A stretch of DNA of 64,000 bases from Rhopalosiphum padi (GCF_020882245.1 NC_083599.1:49564748-49628747), one strand, 5' to 3'. Counted from the stretch's first letter, positions 47,014 to 61,084 are shown. Translations and numbers: made by a program. The notes: generated from the sequence alone by a model not told the origin.

Positions 47014-50000
47014 TAAATACATGAACCTCTTTTTCAATGTCTTATTCAAAGTTATTAAAGAGACACGTCATTTCAAGTTCCTCGTGGGCGAACAATATCT
47101 ATAGTACACTAAAGAAATCCTGATAGCTATAATTTGTAAGTCGAAACTGTAAAGTAAAATTGTATAATATACATTTTTGATTATGTTTAATTATAAATAT
47201 TTCAACTAGACTTATTTGAACTGTTTATTATGCTGAAGCTCTTTGGGTTCGGTTAAAATTAAAATTCAAAGGTCCCTGAAAACACTCATTGAATTATACA
47301 TAATATGTATTACACGTTCCCCAACCCCGCTATAGTAGAATACACTAAATGCACAGTCATACAAAACCTTTAGATCATAAGTAATACAAATAATAATAAC
47401 ATTATATTCTTATGAAGTTTAATTAATCACATATAACAATAATGTATATACATTAAACAATATATATATATTGACCATTGAATTTATCAAAGATTTCAGA
47501 AAGATCTACCGTGGTCAACGAAAAACATAAATATAAAATTATAAATATTTTTAACATAATGAATTCATTTAAAAATAAAATATTTATAACTTGGTCAATA
47601 AATCACTTCTATAAAATTCTTTATAAAACGTTTTAATTCATATTACGTGATTTTAAATTAATTGGAATTAAATTAAAATTTTTACCAACATTTTCATTTG
47701 ATACTAATTTATATTTTGAAACTTTTAATCACCTTAAAGTGTATCCAAAATAAATATACAAATGTAATGGAATGATTTAACTGTGTTTTTTGAATATTAA
47801 ATTCTGTTAAGCTTTATGTCTAAAGTATTTTCGTAAAAAAAAAAAAAATAATAACCCTCAATCTACTTTTTATATTTTACAAACCGTTAATGTAGAAATG
47901 TCAATACACACTTTTAGGTAAATTATGGATTAATTCAAAATTGTATAACTTGATTTAATAGAATTAAAAACCTCGGCAGAATTAAAAAGATAAAAGCCAT
48001 TCGCAGTTTTCTCGTGTGTTAATAATGAGGTGCACAGCTTAATAAATCTGTTTGATGTTTAAAACATGATTAATGGGAAAATTTGTTTCTAATATTTGTA
48101 TTATGGGTATATTTTTAATTAAATCTATTATGTCGGGTTAAGATGTGTACCTAACACATGTTTTATCATTAAACGACCATTAGATAATATTATGTTCTTA
48201 TCGTTTTTTTTTTTTTAATATTCTATTATTTGGAATCATATTTTATTGATTTCATGTACAAACTTATAATCATCGCTAATATTTTACTTAAGTATCTACC
48301 ATAACGGTAATTTTAAACTTATTTAAGTAGTAATTGTAATGATCATACAACAATTTCAAGTAGGTAAATTGTTTAAAATATATTTGCATTATAGTGGTAA
48401 GTCGACTTAGAATTAAATTTCCTAGATTTTAAGATAAATGATGTACAAATATACAAGTATTCAATGATGGGTAAAATAACAGCTAAAGATCAACGTGGTC
48501 TTATACACGCTAGTTTTAATAGTTTTTATAAGTGATCAACCGTAGAACGTATTGTATGCAATTAATATTATAAGAGTACATAATATCATATCAATAAATG
48601 TGCTGATAATTTAATTTTTGTAAACATAATTAATATGATTTTTAGAATTTATCCATATTTAAAATCAGCAGTTAAATTGCTTATTATACAACACTTAACT
48701 GTTGACAGAAAGAAAATATTTGATACTAATTAAAAATAAAAGAGTTAATTAAGTAACAACGATGATTCTTTTAAACATAGTTTAAGTTACGTATCTTTTT
48801 ATTTATTTCATTTAGAAATACTGAACAAGTAAGGATTATATATAAAAAAAAAAAATAAGTACATTCAAAGTAAAATTTAAACATTATTAAAACATTCTAT
48901 ATTAATTTTTATATTCAAATGAAATAACTGAAATATATTTTGTCATTCATTTCTATTCACTTTCCTATTGCTTCCATAAATATTATTAAATTAAATTAAT
49001 TTGAACTTAAGAAACTATCAATCGTAAATTAAGATTAATTAAATATACACAAGTCATACGATATAGTTAAAAATTTAAATTATCAATAAAGATGATTACT
49101 AAAATTGGGAAAAAAATAAATCAGATAAATAAGCACCTAATAGTTAATAGATTAATGGGGGTCAGTATTGTGCAAACGTTTCACCCCCATGAGGCGATAA
49201 CACAAGGAAAAAAAAAGTTAATACAGTAAATGCTCTCGTTTTTAATTTGCATACATTTTATATCAACGCGAACAGTAAGAAAATTGTACTTGTACATTAA
49301 AAATTAAATAGCTTAAGCATAAAACAAAAAACCAATTACAATAATATATCTTTACATATATTAATATTACATTGTACAATGCTTGTATGTCAACGCATTA
49401 GTAACAGACTTACCTAGCGGTGACTCTATTTTAGAATAATATAATTTCCCGTACATTTTTAACTGTAGTTTCATCTTTGAATAATTGCGAAAGTTTTGTA
49501 CAACAAAAAAAGTTTTTTTCATAAAAAGAACTAGAACTAGGTCAATAGAGAAAAAAATTTATTTATCTTGTAAAACTTATTGTGAAATAATCATCGCAGG
49601 TACTTTTTAATTTTTGTAGTTTTAAGTCATAAAACAGGATATCAGTCTACTATCTATTGTCACTATCAACATTATACAAGTTAATGTTTTTATTTTCTGT
49701 TAAAATAATAATAATAACAATAATAATACAATTATAATGAATGTGTATACTTTTTTATTTTTTCACTCGGCTAAAGAAAATTTTTAGATATTATAATAAC
49801 ATACTCGGAATTACAATTTATAACTATTATATTATATAAAAAATAATGTCGTAATGATATTGTTGGTTAAAGATTTCCCAAGATATAATTAATATAATAT
49901 ATTATAATTATAATGAATAATTGAAAGCCGCCATATTGGAATAGAACAAATTATAGTCAACAGAACGACAAGTGAAAAATCTAATAAATTTTTTCACAAC

Positions 50001-50993
50001 AAATCCCTAAAAACCATAAAATTTCTAAAGTAAAATCTTGTAAAAAAATAAAAATTACTCTTACCTTATGCGATACTATAATTTTACATTGATTATAACT
50101 ATATTTTTTTTCGCAAAAAGGTAAATAACCCGTATGTAAAATAACCAGTTAAATTAGATCTCACACATTCGGTGAGAGCTATACGACGTAGATGTGACTA
50201 TCTACCGTTTTAAATAAACACTTACTTCAAATTTTTTAACAGTTAATCAATTATTTATGTACCTACCATAGTTAAAATTATAAAGTAAATTGGAATTGTA
50301 CTCTATTAAAAATGTATGATATTATAGATGAGTTTATTATTGGACAGACACTGCAGACTTCCACACTTCAAAGAAAAAAATTCAATTTCTACCTAAATAT
50401 TCTCGTGTACATTAAGCTCAAATATTGCATTACCCAATCAATTTAATTTATTTTTGAAATGATGTAAAACGAATAATAATTCGTATGAAGTTCCACTTAA
50501 TTCTTAAATTAAATAAATTCACGTTACTCACTTTTCATTCAATATGGATATATCCATCACCATGCAATTCTTTGTTAAAACCTAAATACAAAAAACAGTG
50601 GACGAAACCGTTACAATTTAATGCTTACGATTTCGAACTCAAACCCAATAAGCCCTTTCATCTGAATATTATCATTCAAAAAGCTTCCAGATATTCCAGA
50701 AAGTCACCTATAAAAAAACTCTACGTAAGTGAGATTTCCCTCTAATGTTAAATTGATATTTAGATGCGTGAAGTAATGAATTTACTGGTTTTATAATAAT
50801 CTGTGCTTATTTAGTGTCTGAACTCTGAAATCATCTTTTTCAACATTAAAAATATTGCAATCTTTAAAAATAAAATGAATATTGTATTTAAGTAACACCA
50901 GTTTTGAAAAAATTGATTTTGTATTTTTGTAATAACTAAAAAACAAGCTACTCTAGATACTTAATATTTTCAAAAAGTATTCATATGACTGTA
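47014..50993. other. AT-rich intergenic DNA, no supported gene
   Basis: No exon chain seen. At 49154-49194 a short hairpin (tgggggt ... accccca) interrupts the AT background. An 86-codon ATG ORF at 50485-50745 (MKFHLILKLNKFTLLTFHSI..; Lys/Pro-rich second half) is the only one of note; it has no domain that I recognise and no neighbour, and I leave it unannotated as a gene. Confidence 0.5.
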
Positions 50994-51435
50994 GGGCTCA
51001 GATTTCAATGCATTTACGTCTTTTTTTTGGGGATGTCTTATGCGATGCTTTCCAAGCTACAAATATGTTTCAAGTACTCTGTATTTTAACCAAAAAATCT
51101 TTTGGCACATTTTTGCATTTTTGTCAGATTTTATACATTTTAGGGCATTTTTGACCTAATTCTCATATGATAACTATAAAAATTGACCTCATTAAAATAT
51201 AAGTACTACATATAGTACAACGTAATATAAATTATTTTCATTTGGAACTTAACATCAGGTAATTTGGTTTTAAATTACAAGGCTGAAATTTATCTTTACG
51301 TCACACCATCCAATTAGCCGATTTTATTGCACACAATTAAACAACTTTTATCGGAGTATTTGAATTTATTTAATAAATAATGGATTTTTTGAAAGGGCAT
51401 ATTTTGATATTTTTAGAGATTTTAAATTTGAGCCC
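50994..51435. mobile_element. 442-bp TA-flanked MITE
   Basis: The ends are GGGCTCAGATTTCAA and, inverted, GGGCTCAAATTTAAA, and both are bounded by the dinucleotide TA (50992-50993 and 51436-51437), as for Tc1/mariner-type insertions. The inside is AT-rich, with repeated ggcacatttttgca / gggcatttttga words and no coding frame. Confidence 0.7.
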
Positions 51436-52617
51436 TATGTATGATTAATTACTAATGAGTTTAGAGTATATTCTTTACATGACAAGACGATTATTTAAGA
51501 TTTTAATAGACAATCATTGACATTTTTAAGTTTTATAGTTACCTATTTGTTTTATAAAAAATGTATAATATGCTGATCAAATAATTTGAAAATTTCCCAT
51601 AAACTATTCTTACAGAAACGTAAAAATCACAAAAAGACGAATGCACAATTTTTTTATATCTAAATTTAAAGTTCATATTTCAGTGTAATTAGACATTTAT
51701 TTAGATGAAAAATACGATTAAAGATTGTTGGTGCTTTGTTGTGATTATAAATTAATTATATTATTCGTAAGGCCTTAGAACTTTTAACCTTGAAGTATAT
51801 ACTTACTATATACAACGAAATTGTTTCAAAATATTTAGATTAATCTAAAGCTATTTATACCCCAAACATATTCTCGCTGTTTCACAGTATGACGGTATTA
51901 AATTATAAGATAATAACATATTTTAGTAATATTATAAATTATAATATTACTAGGTTAGGTTAATTTATAATAACGATAACTATATATAATTTGGCAAAAA
52001 TTAGTTCAAATTACTGTATAACTAAACACTAATGAAAACATTAATTAATAATTATAGTAATATGAATAGTATATCCTTAAAAGTATAAGATAGCAAAAGA
52101 CGGTCCTCACCCAAAATATTGTTTCGTATACAATGATTTATTTATGAATTAAAATATAACACACCTATTATAGACTTATTCACTTGATAACCTACTATAA
52201 TATGTTTAAGTACATCACAGAGCAAAGATTTTTATTTTTATAGCTATAAAATATGTCATAATTTCTTTAAATAAAATTTTTTATTTACATAAACAGATTT
52301 TAATAATCATAAATTAAGCAAAATAAATATCCCGGACATTAATTGAAAAAAAAAAAACAAGAAAACAAAAATGTGAGATGAATATTTTCTCTCTATTTTT
52401 TAATTGAATTGAAAATTACTTTAAATATTTGTTTACTAACGTCTAGCCAATTCACATATTATAAGAATTTTTTTTTGATAAGAATATCCAGAATCAGATG
52501 TTTTAATTGTATTGCTGGTACAGTCATATTATTATATGTTTCAAATGTTATGAACTGAACTGGTGTTTCATTTAATTCTTACAAGAACATTTTATAATTT
52601 GGACATATAATCACATG
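51436..52617. other. AT-rich intergenic DNA, no gene seen
   Basis: No reading frame, RNA gene or element found between the two MITEs. A short inverted repeat (ataatattactag context near 51930-51955) is compatible with chance in such AT-rich DNA. Confidence 0.6.
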
Positions 52618-52921
52618 CATTACGCACTACTTCTAAAAATAATCAATATTTTACTATGTATAATTAGTACGTAATTAGTATGAATTTGTACGACTATTTT
52701 TGAAATTTTTACGCAACTCGCTCTACGAGAAAAAATTATATAAACAATTGAAATAACGTTACCCCAGCACCCCCCCCCCCCACAAAAAAGGATTTCTCTC
52801 GTAGAACGAGTCACGTACAAATTTTAAAAATGGTCGTACAAATTCATACTAATTACGTACTAATTATTATACATAGTAAAATATTGATTATTTTTAGAAG
52901 TGGGGGTGGGGCGGCGTAATG
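52618..52921. mobile_element. 304-bp fold-back element with about 110-bp arms
   Basis: The left arm (52618-52733: CATTACGC, then acttctaaaaataatc.. to ctctacgagaaa) and the right arm (about 52793-52921, ending GCGTAATG) are inverse copies with only a few changes and small insertions, among them a short G-rich insert (gtgggggtggggcgg) near the outer end of the right arm. The loop of about 60 bp has a 12-base C run at 52770-52781. The transcript would fold into a near-perfect long hairpin. The 66-codon reverse ORF inside is not a gene. Confidence 0.85.
52770..52781. repeat. 12-base C run in the fold-back loop
   Basis: Homopolymer in the loop of the fold-back element; the window has one other similar C run at 53351. 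Confidence 0.9.
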
Positions 52922-55900
52922 AACGTCATATAACCTGGTGATTAACAACATTTGTGATTAATAACCTAAATTAACTATTCTTAAACCAGACACATGATTC
53001 ATTGATATACCTTATCATACATCGATGTTATAAAACTAACATAATACATCAGCCTAAAACACAAACACCAGTACTTCAAATGAAAAAAAACCCTATAAAA
53101 TATAGTAAAGCTAGTGCTATTCGCTTAGTTTTTGAAGCAAAATTTATCTTTTTTATTCAACAAGATCGATTGAAAAATAATAAAATAAACAATATATACG
53201 TATATAATAAAAATTAACACTTCCATTAACCTAACCGGTTATTCAAAACGATTTATTCGAATTTAATCAATGTTTATACATTTTTAGTTTTTAAATTGAG
53301 AGTAATATAATAAATATAATATGATAATTAATAAAAAATTTAACAATACACCCCCCCCCCCAACTAAAAAATAAAAATAAATATACTGTCACAATGGCCC
53401 TGGTTTCCGAGGCAGTTACTATAATAAAATAAAAAAAATATATATACATACATTAAATAAAAGAATAATGTTTCAAATCTATTTAATGATACCTAATATT
53501 TAAATGTTTTATGTAGCTCCTTTTGATCACGTGAACAACATCTAGTCAAAACTCAATTTTTTTCATACATAGCCGTTGTAAATTACAATTCTAATTTAAC
53601 TCCGCTAATTTTTTAGCTTTTCTGTCGTCGTTGATAATGGATGGTAAACACTACACAGTATAATTACCATATCCCCAAAAGAAGTAGTCACATAGTGTAC
53701 CACTTAGGAAGCCAGTAGCAAAGTACCGGGAAATTCATTATGAATAACCATTTATTCTATTATCATATCCTATGTCAAACAATTTTTTTAAAAATTAAGC
53801 ACAATTCATTTATGCACGTAAAGCACAGTAACAATATTCAATTTTTTATTATTTGATTTTAATAGCCATCTACAAAATTAATATGATAACATTTCAAACA
53901 GTTTCATATTATTTTTTTGTTCATAAGTAAAACTTATCATACTTAATATCTTGAAAATTATCATTGGGTACAAACATGTATGTTATTTATTGTAATTTAA
54001 TTGAAAAAAATCTAAATTTATAACTCGAATAAAAATAAAAACAATATTTTATTGTTAAAAATAATTACGTGTGCAACGAACATAAAATATCATGAAAGGA
54101 AAAAAGTTTCAAAGTGTTATGATCTATCCCTCTAAGAGTTTTTCAGTTACGTATTTTTAATTTTTCAAAGAATTATCACAAAATAACAATTACCATCAAT
54201 TTATGAACGTTATTTACTTCTATTGCATAGCTTTATATCCCAACAAATATTTTTATAGAGGTGAATTCATTAAGACGTAATATAACAAATTAATGTAGTG
54301 TTACCAAAGCAGTTCGGAAAATACTAATTAAAATTTCATATTTATCAACTTAATGTGTCATATTTTGGTATTAGCAGAGGGGAAGAACAATAAATCTAAA
54401 CAAGCACACTGGACGAAAATTTGACGTGTTATGCGTTTTAGATGGAACCAACAAACGCGAGTAAAGCATCCGCCAACCTCAATACCACTATTAATCATAT
54501 ATGATTGTAATAAATGTAAACGCGTAATTAGAAATATTAGATTTTAGATTAATATTACCTGTCAGTATTTCGTCCAATTACTATTCACTGAGTTGCCTCT
54601 GAACCGCTACTTCCACTTAACTCTCAAAAAATAGAGAAACAACTGATTCTCGATTATCATATTTCGTTACGCTATGGTATTTCATAAATATATTTTTTAA
54701 ATATTTTATTGTTTTAATAAATAATAATTGAAACAATATTTTCATATTATTTTATGTAGAGTATGTTTTTTATTTTGTAAATATTTATGTATGTAAATAT
54801 TATTAACATAGTTTTTTAATAAAATCGAAAATTATATAATATAACTTAACATACACAATAAGTGCTTTTTGGTACTTCAGACGCATATAATTATAGCCAA
54901 TTGATTTGATGAAAATATTTGTGTGAGGTAATTAGAGACATTTTAATTAAAAAGCTTTATTGATTAATTGAGTTTGAAGTACGATTTCTGAGTGGATTTA
55001 ATGAATATATAAATAAATTATGTTTTTTTTTTTTAAATTTTATTTCAAAACTTATTTTTATAAAATTAAATGACTTATTTTGATATTTAATTTTGTTGAA
55101 AAAAGTACTAGTTATAAATTTCGAAAAATTTCAATGTTTATAGGTATTTTTATTTGTATATATATGTACATGTATATTGTATATAATCAATAATCATAGT
55201 GATAATATATTATTATAGTTACGTAAAACATATTTCTAATTAAATTATTTTTAGTATAGATTTGTAATGGTGATGACATTTTTTAATAAATATTTTTGTA
55301 TTATATCGATCGTAATATTGTAGATTTATTTGTTTGAGGCGTTTTAATAAAATGTATAATAATAATAATCATTCGGCTAAACTAAATATTCGTGTGTCGT
55401 ATTAGTCTCGTTTCATCACGAGTTTCGTGAGATTACTATCAGGTAGTAAATTAAAATATATTGTATCTATGTTATTATGTTATTTCAATATAGGTTTAAT
55501 TGAACTCAGCAATACAACTACGTATTATATATAATATTATTAACATAAAAATCTTCTCGTATTACGCCGTTTGATTGGTATTAATCTGTTATATTTATTA
55601 AACTGGTAGGTAAACTGTCCTAAACTTATTCCTTAAATAACGGAAATAAGAAATTAATAGTTCAATTGTACTTAAGTTATAATGTTAAAAAAATTGAAAA
55701 TTGTTGGAACTAATTAGATCCATTTTTGTATCCAATCTCATAATTACCTACTTAATAAATACATAAAGTAATATTATTCTATTAGTTTTATTTTATTTAA
55801 ATATTATATTTGTTTGATGATTCATCAATAATAGTTTTTTTTTTTAAAAAAGGTTTTGAGAATACCTAGTTAGTTCACATTCATATTATTATATGTGCTA

Positions 55901-56883
55901 AATTTAAATTAAATGATAAATCGTCACGTATGAAAAACGATTTGGGATTGAGACAAAGTATCTGCTTAAGTTTCTATGGATATTTTATGAAAAATAAATA
56001 TTTTAAAAATTATGTAATATATAGAAAAAACTAATACAAATATTTTTTTTTTGTATCTTTCAAGTATCTTTAATTTAGTTTTTGAATAATAACAAAAACA
56101 TAAAATTGATCTTTTTATTGGATAAAAACTTTTCGTTTTTCCCAATCGTTATCATAAAATGCTACGAATTTTTACTTTTGTCCACTCTTCACGAAATTTA
56201 AGAGTACAGACTAGATAAAATGTTCTATCAAGATCCTTTAAAAGTTGACTGTTGAAGTATTTACATTTTTACTGCTTTAAAATTTGATTATGTAAATACA
56301 CACAAAAAAAAAAAAATAGAGTAAAACCCACACATCTATTAATCCACTCTGAATCTAAAAGTATAAAATAACAAAATTAACAAAATGTCAAAAATAAACT
56401 GTACGGTTTTAAATTTAATTACCTAGGGAGAATAAATTAATATTTCTATTGCAACCACGAGTACCAAACATAATATTGGTAACAACAATAATAACAATAA
56501 TATTGTTAAAAACACAAAACGAATTTCAATGATCAAAACCAAAGACCTAACCAAACGACAGTTTCCATTTTTTTTTTTTATTATTATTATTTTTTTTTAT
56601 TACGATGAAAGTTTTTAGTTGTGTTTTTTTAACACGCTACCATCTCTATTTGTTACCGTCATTAACGCAAGCCACAGCGGAAAAGTGTATATTATTAAAT
56701 GAATTATTTTCAGATCTTAGATTTCGATTTGTTACATCAACAATCGTTAATACGGTACCGCATACACGATTTTTTTCCAAGGGAGCCGTGCTAATAATAA
56801 TTTTTACAAAATTATATACTTCTGATATTATAAAGGGGAAGGTAATTTTGTAAAACTAAATAAAATACAATTTTCATGAGAAA
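52922..56883. other. AT-rich intergenic DNA with possible repeat islands
   Basis: No gene supported. A GC-richer patch at 54390-54490 (aaaatttgacgtgttatgcg ... aaacgcgagtaaagcatccgcc) is unexplained. At 56560-56870 a T-rich stretch leads into an 82-codon ATG ORF (56605-56853, MKVFSCVFLTRYHLYLLPSL..); since it runs into a transposon-like terminus at 56942 I suspect it belongs to a mobile element. The ORF at 53002-53217 is AT-driven. Confidence 0.5.
53351..53361. repeat. 11-base C run
   Basis: A C homopolymer in otherwise AT-rich DNA, about 570 bp from the C run of the fold-back element. Confidence 0.9.
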
Positions 56884-56942
56884 CTACGTTTCTAAGGGGA
56901 GGGGCAGAAATTTACCCTTGAACACTTACGTCTGCACCACTG
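56884..56942 (-). mobile_element. Terminus of an unidentified transposon
   Basis: Read on the minus strand from 56942, CAGTGGTGCAGACGTAAGTG is followed by aagggtaaatttctgcccctccccttag. CAGTGGTG-type ends are common for hAT-like and related non-autonomous elements. No partner end was located, so the extent to the left (possibly including 56600-56880) is unknown. Confidence 0.4.
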
Positions 56943-59900
56943 TAATTACAATGGATGTAATGCTATTTTTATTATTTGTTTAGTTACTACCCCTATTGGT
57001 TTGGTTATTGAAGTGTAAAAAATTTAGGTTTGGTGCATAATAATTCAATAAAATAAATTATTTGAACTGTTTCGTAAACATTTTACAATGTTATTAAAAA
57101 ATAATCACACACGTTTAAAAAAATCAAATTCTTATAATATTATTTTTTTTTCTAATATTTGTAAGTATACATAATATATTTGTACATAAATAATACGTAC
57201 ATGCATAAGTATGAACAACTTTAAATTTAAAAAGTCAGTTTATACCTATACAATATATCGTACAACGATAAAGATAGTAACAATTTTATGTAATTAAAAT
57301 TATTTATAATATTAATATATTATGCATATTGGAAGTATAAAATTTAAATGTAATAATTAATTATTGCACAAAAAAAATATTAATAAGAGGAAGGCTATGC
57401 AAATATAAATATTTCTTTCTCTATTTCTAAAAATATTTTTAAAAACTATACTTATTAGTATAATTATGAGGTTGAAATATAAAAAAAAGTCATTATCATT
57501 GAATAAATACTATAACAACATCACTAACTGTTTGTTATTAATTTGTTAGTTATTAGTGTTATTACCGAAATTCGTAAATAGATTCGTGGTATAAATTGTT
57601 TTAAAATTACTTAAATATTTTGAATCAATTGCGTTTAATACATAATACATGGCTTATAATAATTTACATAGTGTTGAAAGTAAAAAATGTATACATTTAA
57701 GTTATAAATATGTTTTTGAGTAACAGCATAATAATGTAAATAATTTAAATACATAATATCGTTAAAATTAAAATGTACTTAAAAACAAATTATTCTTAAA
57801 AATTTAGAATATTTTTAAAACGCTCAAAAGGCTAATTTATATAGAAATTTGTATTAAATCAGATAGTTATCAAACTAAAAGTTAGCTAAATTATTATTAA
57901 ATAATTTTCAAATGTTTGCGAATTCAATGAATTTTGTCAAAATTTCTTTTTTTTATTATTTTTATTTAGAACGAATTATTCTGAACTATATATTAATTTT
58001 CAAGGCTTTTAACTGATCATAAATATTTTTATCAATATAAATAAAAATAATAATCGTAAACGTCTATAAATCGCTCCATAAAAAAAAAATTCCAATTAAT
58101 ATTATGAAATGTATATGCAATACCTAGAAAATGCTATTATAAATACTTGATAAATATTTCAAACATTATGGTTATTCATTTAAAAATTATAAAAGAATAA
58201 AAAACATTATTTTTCTACATTTATTGGTGTTGTGTAAATATTTCCATTTTTCGAATTTTTTTTTCGAACTATTTTCTGATTATTAACAAAGTACGTGGAA
58301 TTACTTTTGATATTTCGAGTACCAAAAAATTTAAGCATATTTATTGCTTCGAAATGCAACGAAGGTCACAAAAAGAAATGTCGTTGTAAGTTAAACATAA
58401 AAATAAAATATTATAATATTTTGATAATATAGGTATTAATGTATTATTTTAAGTAAAACAAAATAGTAAGTATGTATTAATATTTTGTTTGGTAGGTAGA
58501 ATTTTTAAGTTTGTTTTAGACATATTTCTATTTATAAGAATTGTACAAATATTATTTTTTAAATAATATTCTTAAAAAAATTAAATTATATAAATGTTTT
58601 TTCTCTTAGTAATAAAGCGTTTATTTTTAATTTTAATGCATTTCAACGATGTTAACCTAAGTTGACTAGGTTCCTCGTAAGTAATTTAATAGTAAAATAC
58701 TATTTTGTTTACATGGCTTAGTAAAATATGATTTTAAATAAATCAAATTAAACTGTATTTAGAATAAACTTATTATTATAATTAGTTTGTTGTTAAATTT
58801 TATTGACATTGACTTGTTTTAGGGAATTAAAGTTGAATCCACACCTAGTTAATATAAACTGTAACAGAGAGATTGTGTACGAGATAAGCTAATTAAAACA
58901 GTTAAAGTTATTTATTATATTATTTATATTCAGTAAATTGGATTAAATCCAAGCTAAGACAAATACAGTTAGTAAAAAATAAAACATTAGATATACATTT
59001 AAAAAAAATATTATCGTTTATAATGTACGGGTACTATAATATAATATCGTTAAATATTATATGTTAATTTACTTGTCGAAATCAATATATAGTGTCTCTC
59101 TATATTTAATATAATATATTTAGATATTCGAAAAAGTGTTTAATTTAATCTATGTAATTATGACCATATTACTATTAAAGCATTGATGACTTTTGATACT
59201 TTTTTTCTTTAGTAATATTATCAATGCTAGAAAATTCTTAAACTATTTTTGTACATAAATAGTAAAATATATGCATTGTGTGCCATTTTAATATTACTTT
59301 TATTTTTTTTTTGATTATTAAAACAAGTTGCTTGTCTCAATATTTAAACACATCACATACCTAAAATTTAGGTACGTATTATAGTCATTTCATAAGAAAA
59401 TTCTTAAACTATTCTGATTTATGTCGATGAGATTATAAGCTGTTAGATTTTTTTTTTTTATAATTATAAAATGCATTTTAAGTATTTCCACAATCGTATG
59501 TTATAAATATGTATTTCAATTCGTAGTTATACTCTCGTGATCATAAAACTAACAAAACGCTTATTAATATTAACGTACAGTTATTTGTTTATCATATTTA
59601 GTCCACTTAAATAAAAATTGATTATCAATAAAACAAACTCGATCACTTTCAAACTATATACTCAATTTTTGTTTTTTTTTTATTCTAATGGTATAGGATT
59701 ATGCGTTTGAAGATACAACATATTATTATTCATCATTATAATATTCACTACCCACTGGTAAATAGACATTTGAGTGCGTTTAAAAGCATGTAATCAAGTA
59801 AACGTTTTCGTGTAGGTATAAACAATACAAAATAATACAATGAACGTTATGGATTGGCAAGTTGTTTTATATAACATGATTGTATACACACGTGACGTAT

Positions 59901-60600
59901 ACGTATGCCATTGATAGTATCTATTGATTGCATAATATGTACATAACAATAATTTAGCTGTATATAATATGTACAGGTTTTTAATCGCGAGTCGTTCATT
60001 TGTTCATCGTACAATGCACATCGATATAATGTACGTTTAGCTATACAATTGTAATAATATCGTCTGAACTTCAAAAGTACATTTTTATATGGGTATATTA
60101 TATAATATATATTTTATAAGTTGGATATAAGGTGAATACATTTTTTTATTCATCGTCTATCGTCGGGACAACATAACCAATACGTACATCGCGAGTATAC
60201 AGACCGATTAGTCATTAGTGTAATAATAAGACATTGATATACGGTAGTGTATAGGTATTTACTTAGTTTTATTTTATTATTGTATTATGTTGTAACTGCT
60301 TTTGCTTTTAAGTTCAAATATAATTGGGAATAGTAAGGCTAAATTTCATAAACATTTAAAAAAAAACAAAACAAAACAATAATTGTTTACATTTTTCATC
60401 GTTTAAATAAACAATTACCATCCTCATAATATGGTACAAACGTAAATAAAAAGTATTATTAACTGTACTTAGCTGGCCATATAATAATTTCAATAAATAT
60501 TACTCAATAGCATTCTATAACAAATTATGTATAAAGTAGACGGTAAGAAAACTATTATACTGTTTAATTGTATATTGATTTTTATGTTTAAATAATATAT
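56943..60600. other. AT-rich intergenic DNA, no gene seen
   Basis: The stretch is very AT-rich throughout. The 75-codon reverse ORF at 59847-60074 is Cys/Tyr-rich without domain. A small less AT-rich patch at 60150-60215 (cgtctatcgtcgggacaac..cgcgagtatacagaccg) has the look of a regulatory or promoter region but lacks an adjacent gene. Confidence 0.55.
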
Positions 60601-61084
60601 ATTACTGTACAACGGTTGGACAGTTCATAAGGAAGGCGTCGCCGTTAAAAACTACTTACTGGAAATCATCTAAAAACGCATAGTATCACCACTCTACTTT
60701 ATCTGCTTTACAAAAATCAAATAACGAATAGACAAAGAAAAAGCTTTGGTTTGAACTAACCGTTGCTCTACCTAGTAAAGTCTACAATCCATTACGCCTA
60801 CAATTTCTGTTACAGGCCACATCCGGATAATTCCAACATTCCAAGAGCTGCCAAACGTACAAAAACTTCACCGAAGACATAAATTCAAGCGACCAGTAGA
60901 TTCCACCGAGAAGACTATTCTAGCGTTAATCTACACAAACTACCGATATACGAAGATCATCCAAAAATTCTACAAGTTTGTAAGTATATTAATGCGAGTT
61001 ATTATTACAGCCAATCCTCAAAGCCCAAATAATAAGAATAACATAAATAAAACCACTATTTTTAAATGGATTGATGCATTTTAA
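60601..61084 (+). mobile_element. LINE reverse-transcriptase fossil with a 101-codon open frame
   Basis: The region is markedly less AT-rich than its flanks. Early on, frames give VGQFIRKASPLKTTYWKSSK and then SITTLLYLLYKNQIT (60682), which resembles the VLSPLLYLLYTNDI block of jockey-type reverse transcriptases. About 70 codons later, in another frame, DSTEKTILALIYTNYRYTK stands where the VN..KT..ILF..R block is expected. That second frame is open from 60779 to 61081 (101 sense codons, TAA at 61082-61084) without an early ATG. It also contains an acceptor-like ctgttacag (to 60816) and a donor-like TTT|gtaagt (at 60979), so a host exon cannot be fully excluded. Confidence 0.5.

Noticed and set aside
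50485..50745. 86-codon ATG ORF, Lys/Pro-rich
   Set aside because: Most protein-like of the lone ORFs, but no family, neighbour or promoter supports it; left as a possibility only.
52620..52820. 66-codon reverse ORF with a Gly run
   Set aside because: Falls wholly inside the fold-back element; the Gly run is the C homopolymer of the loop.
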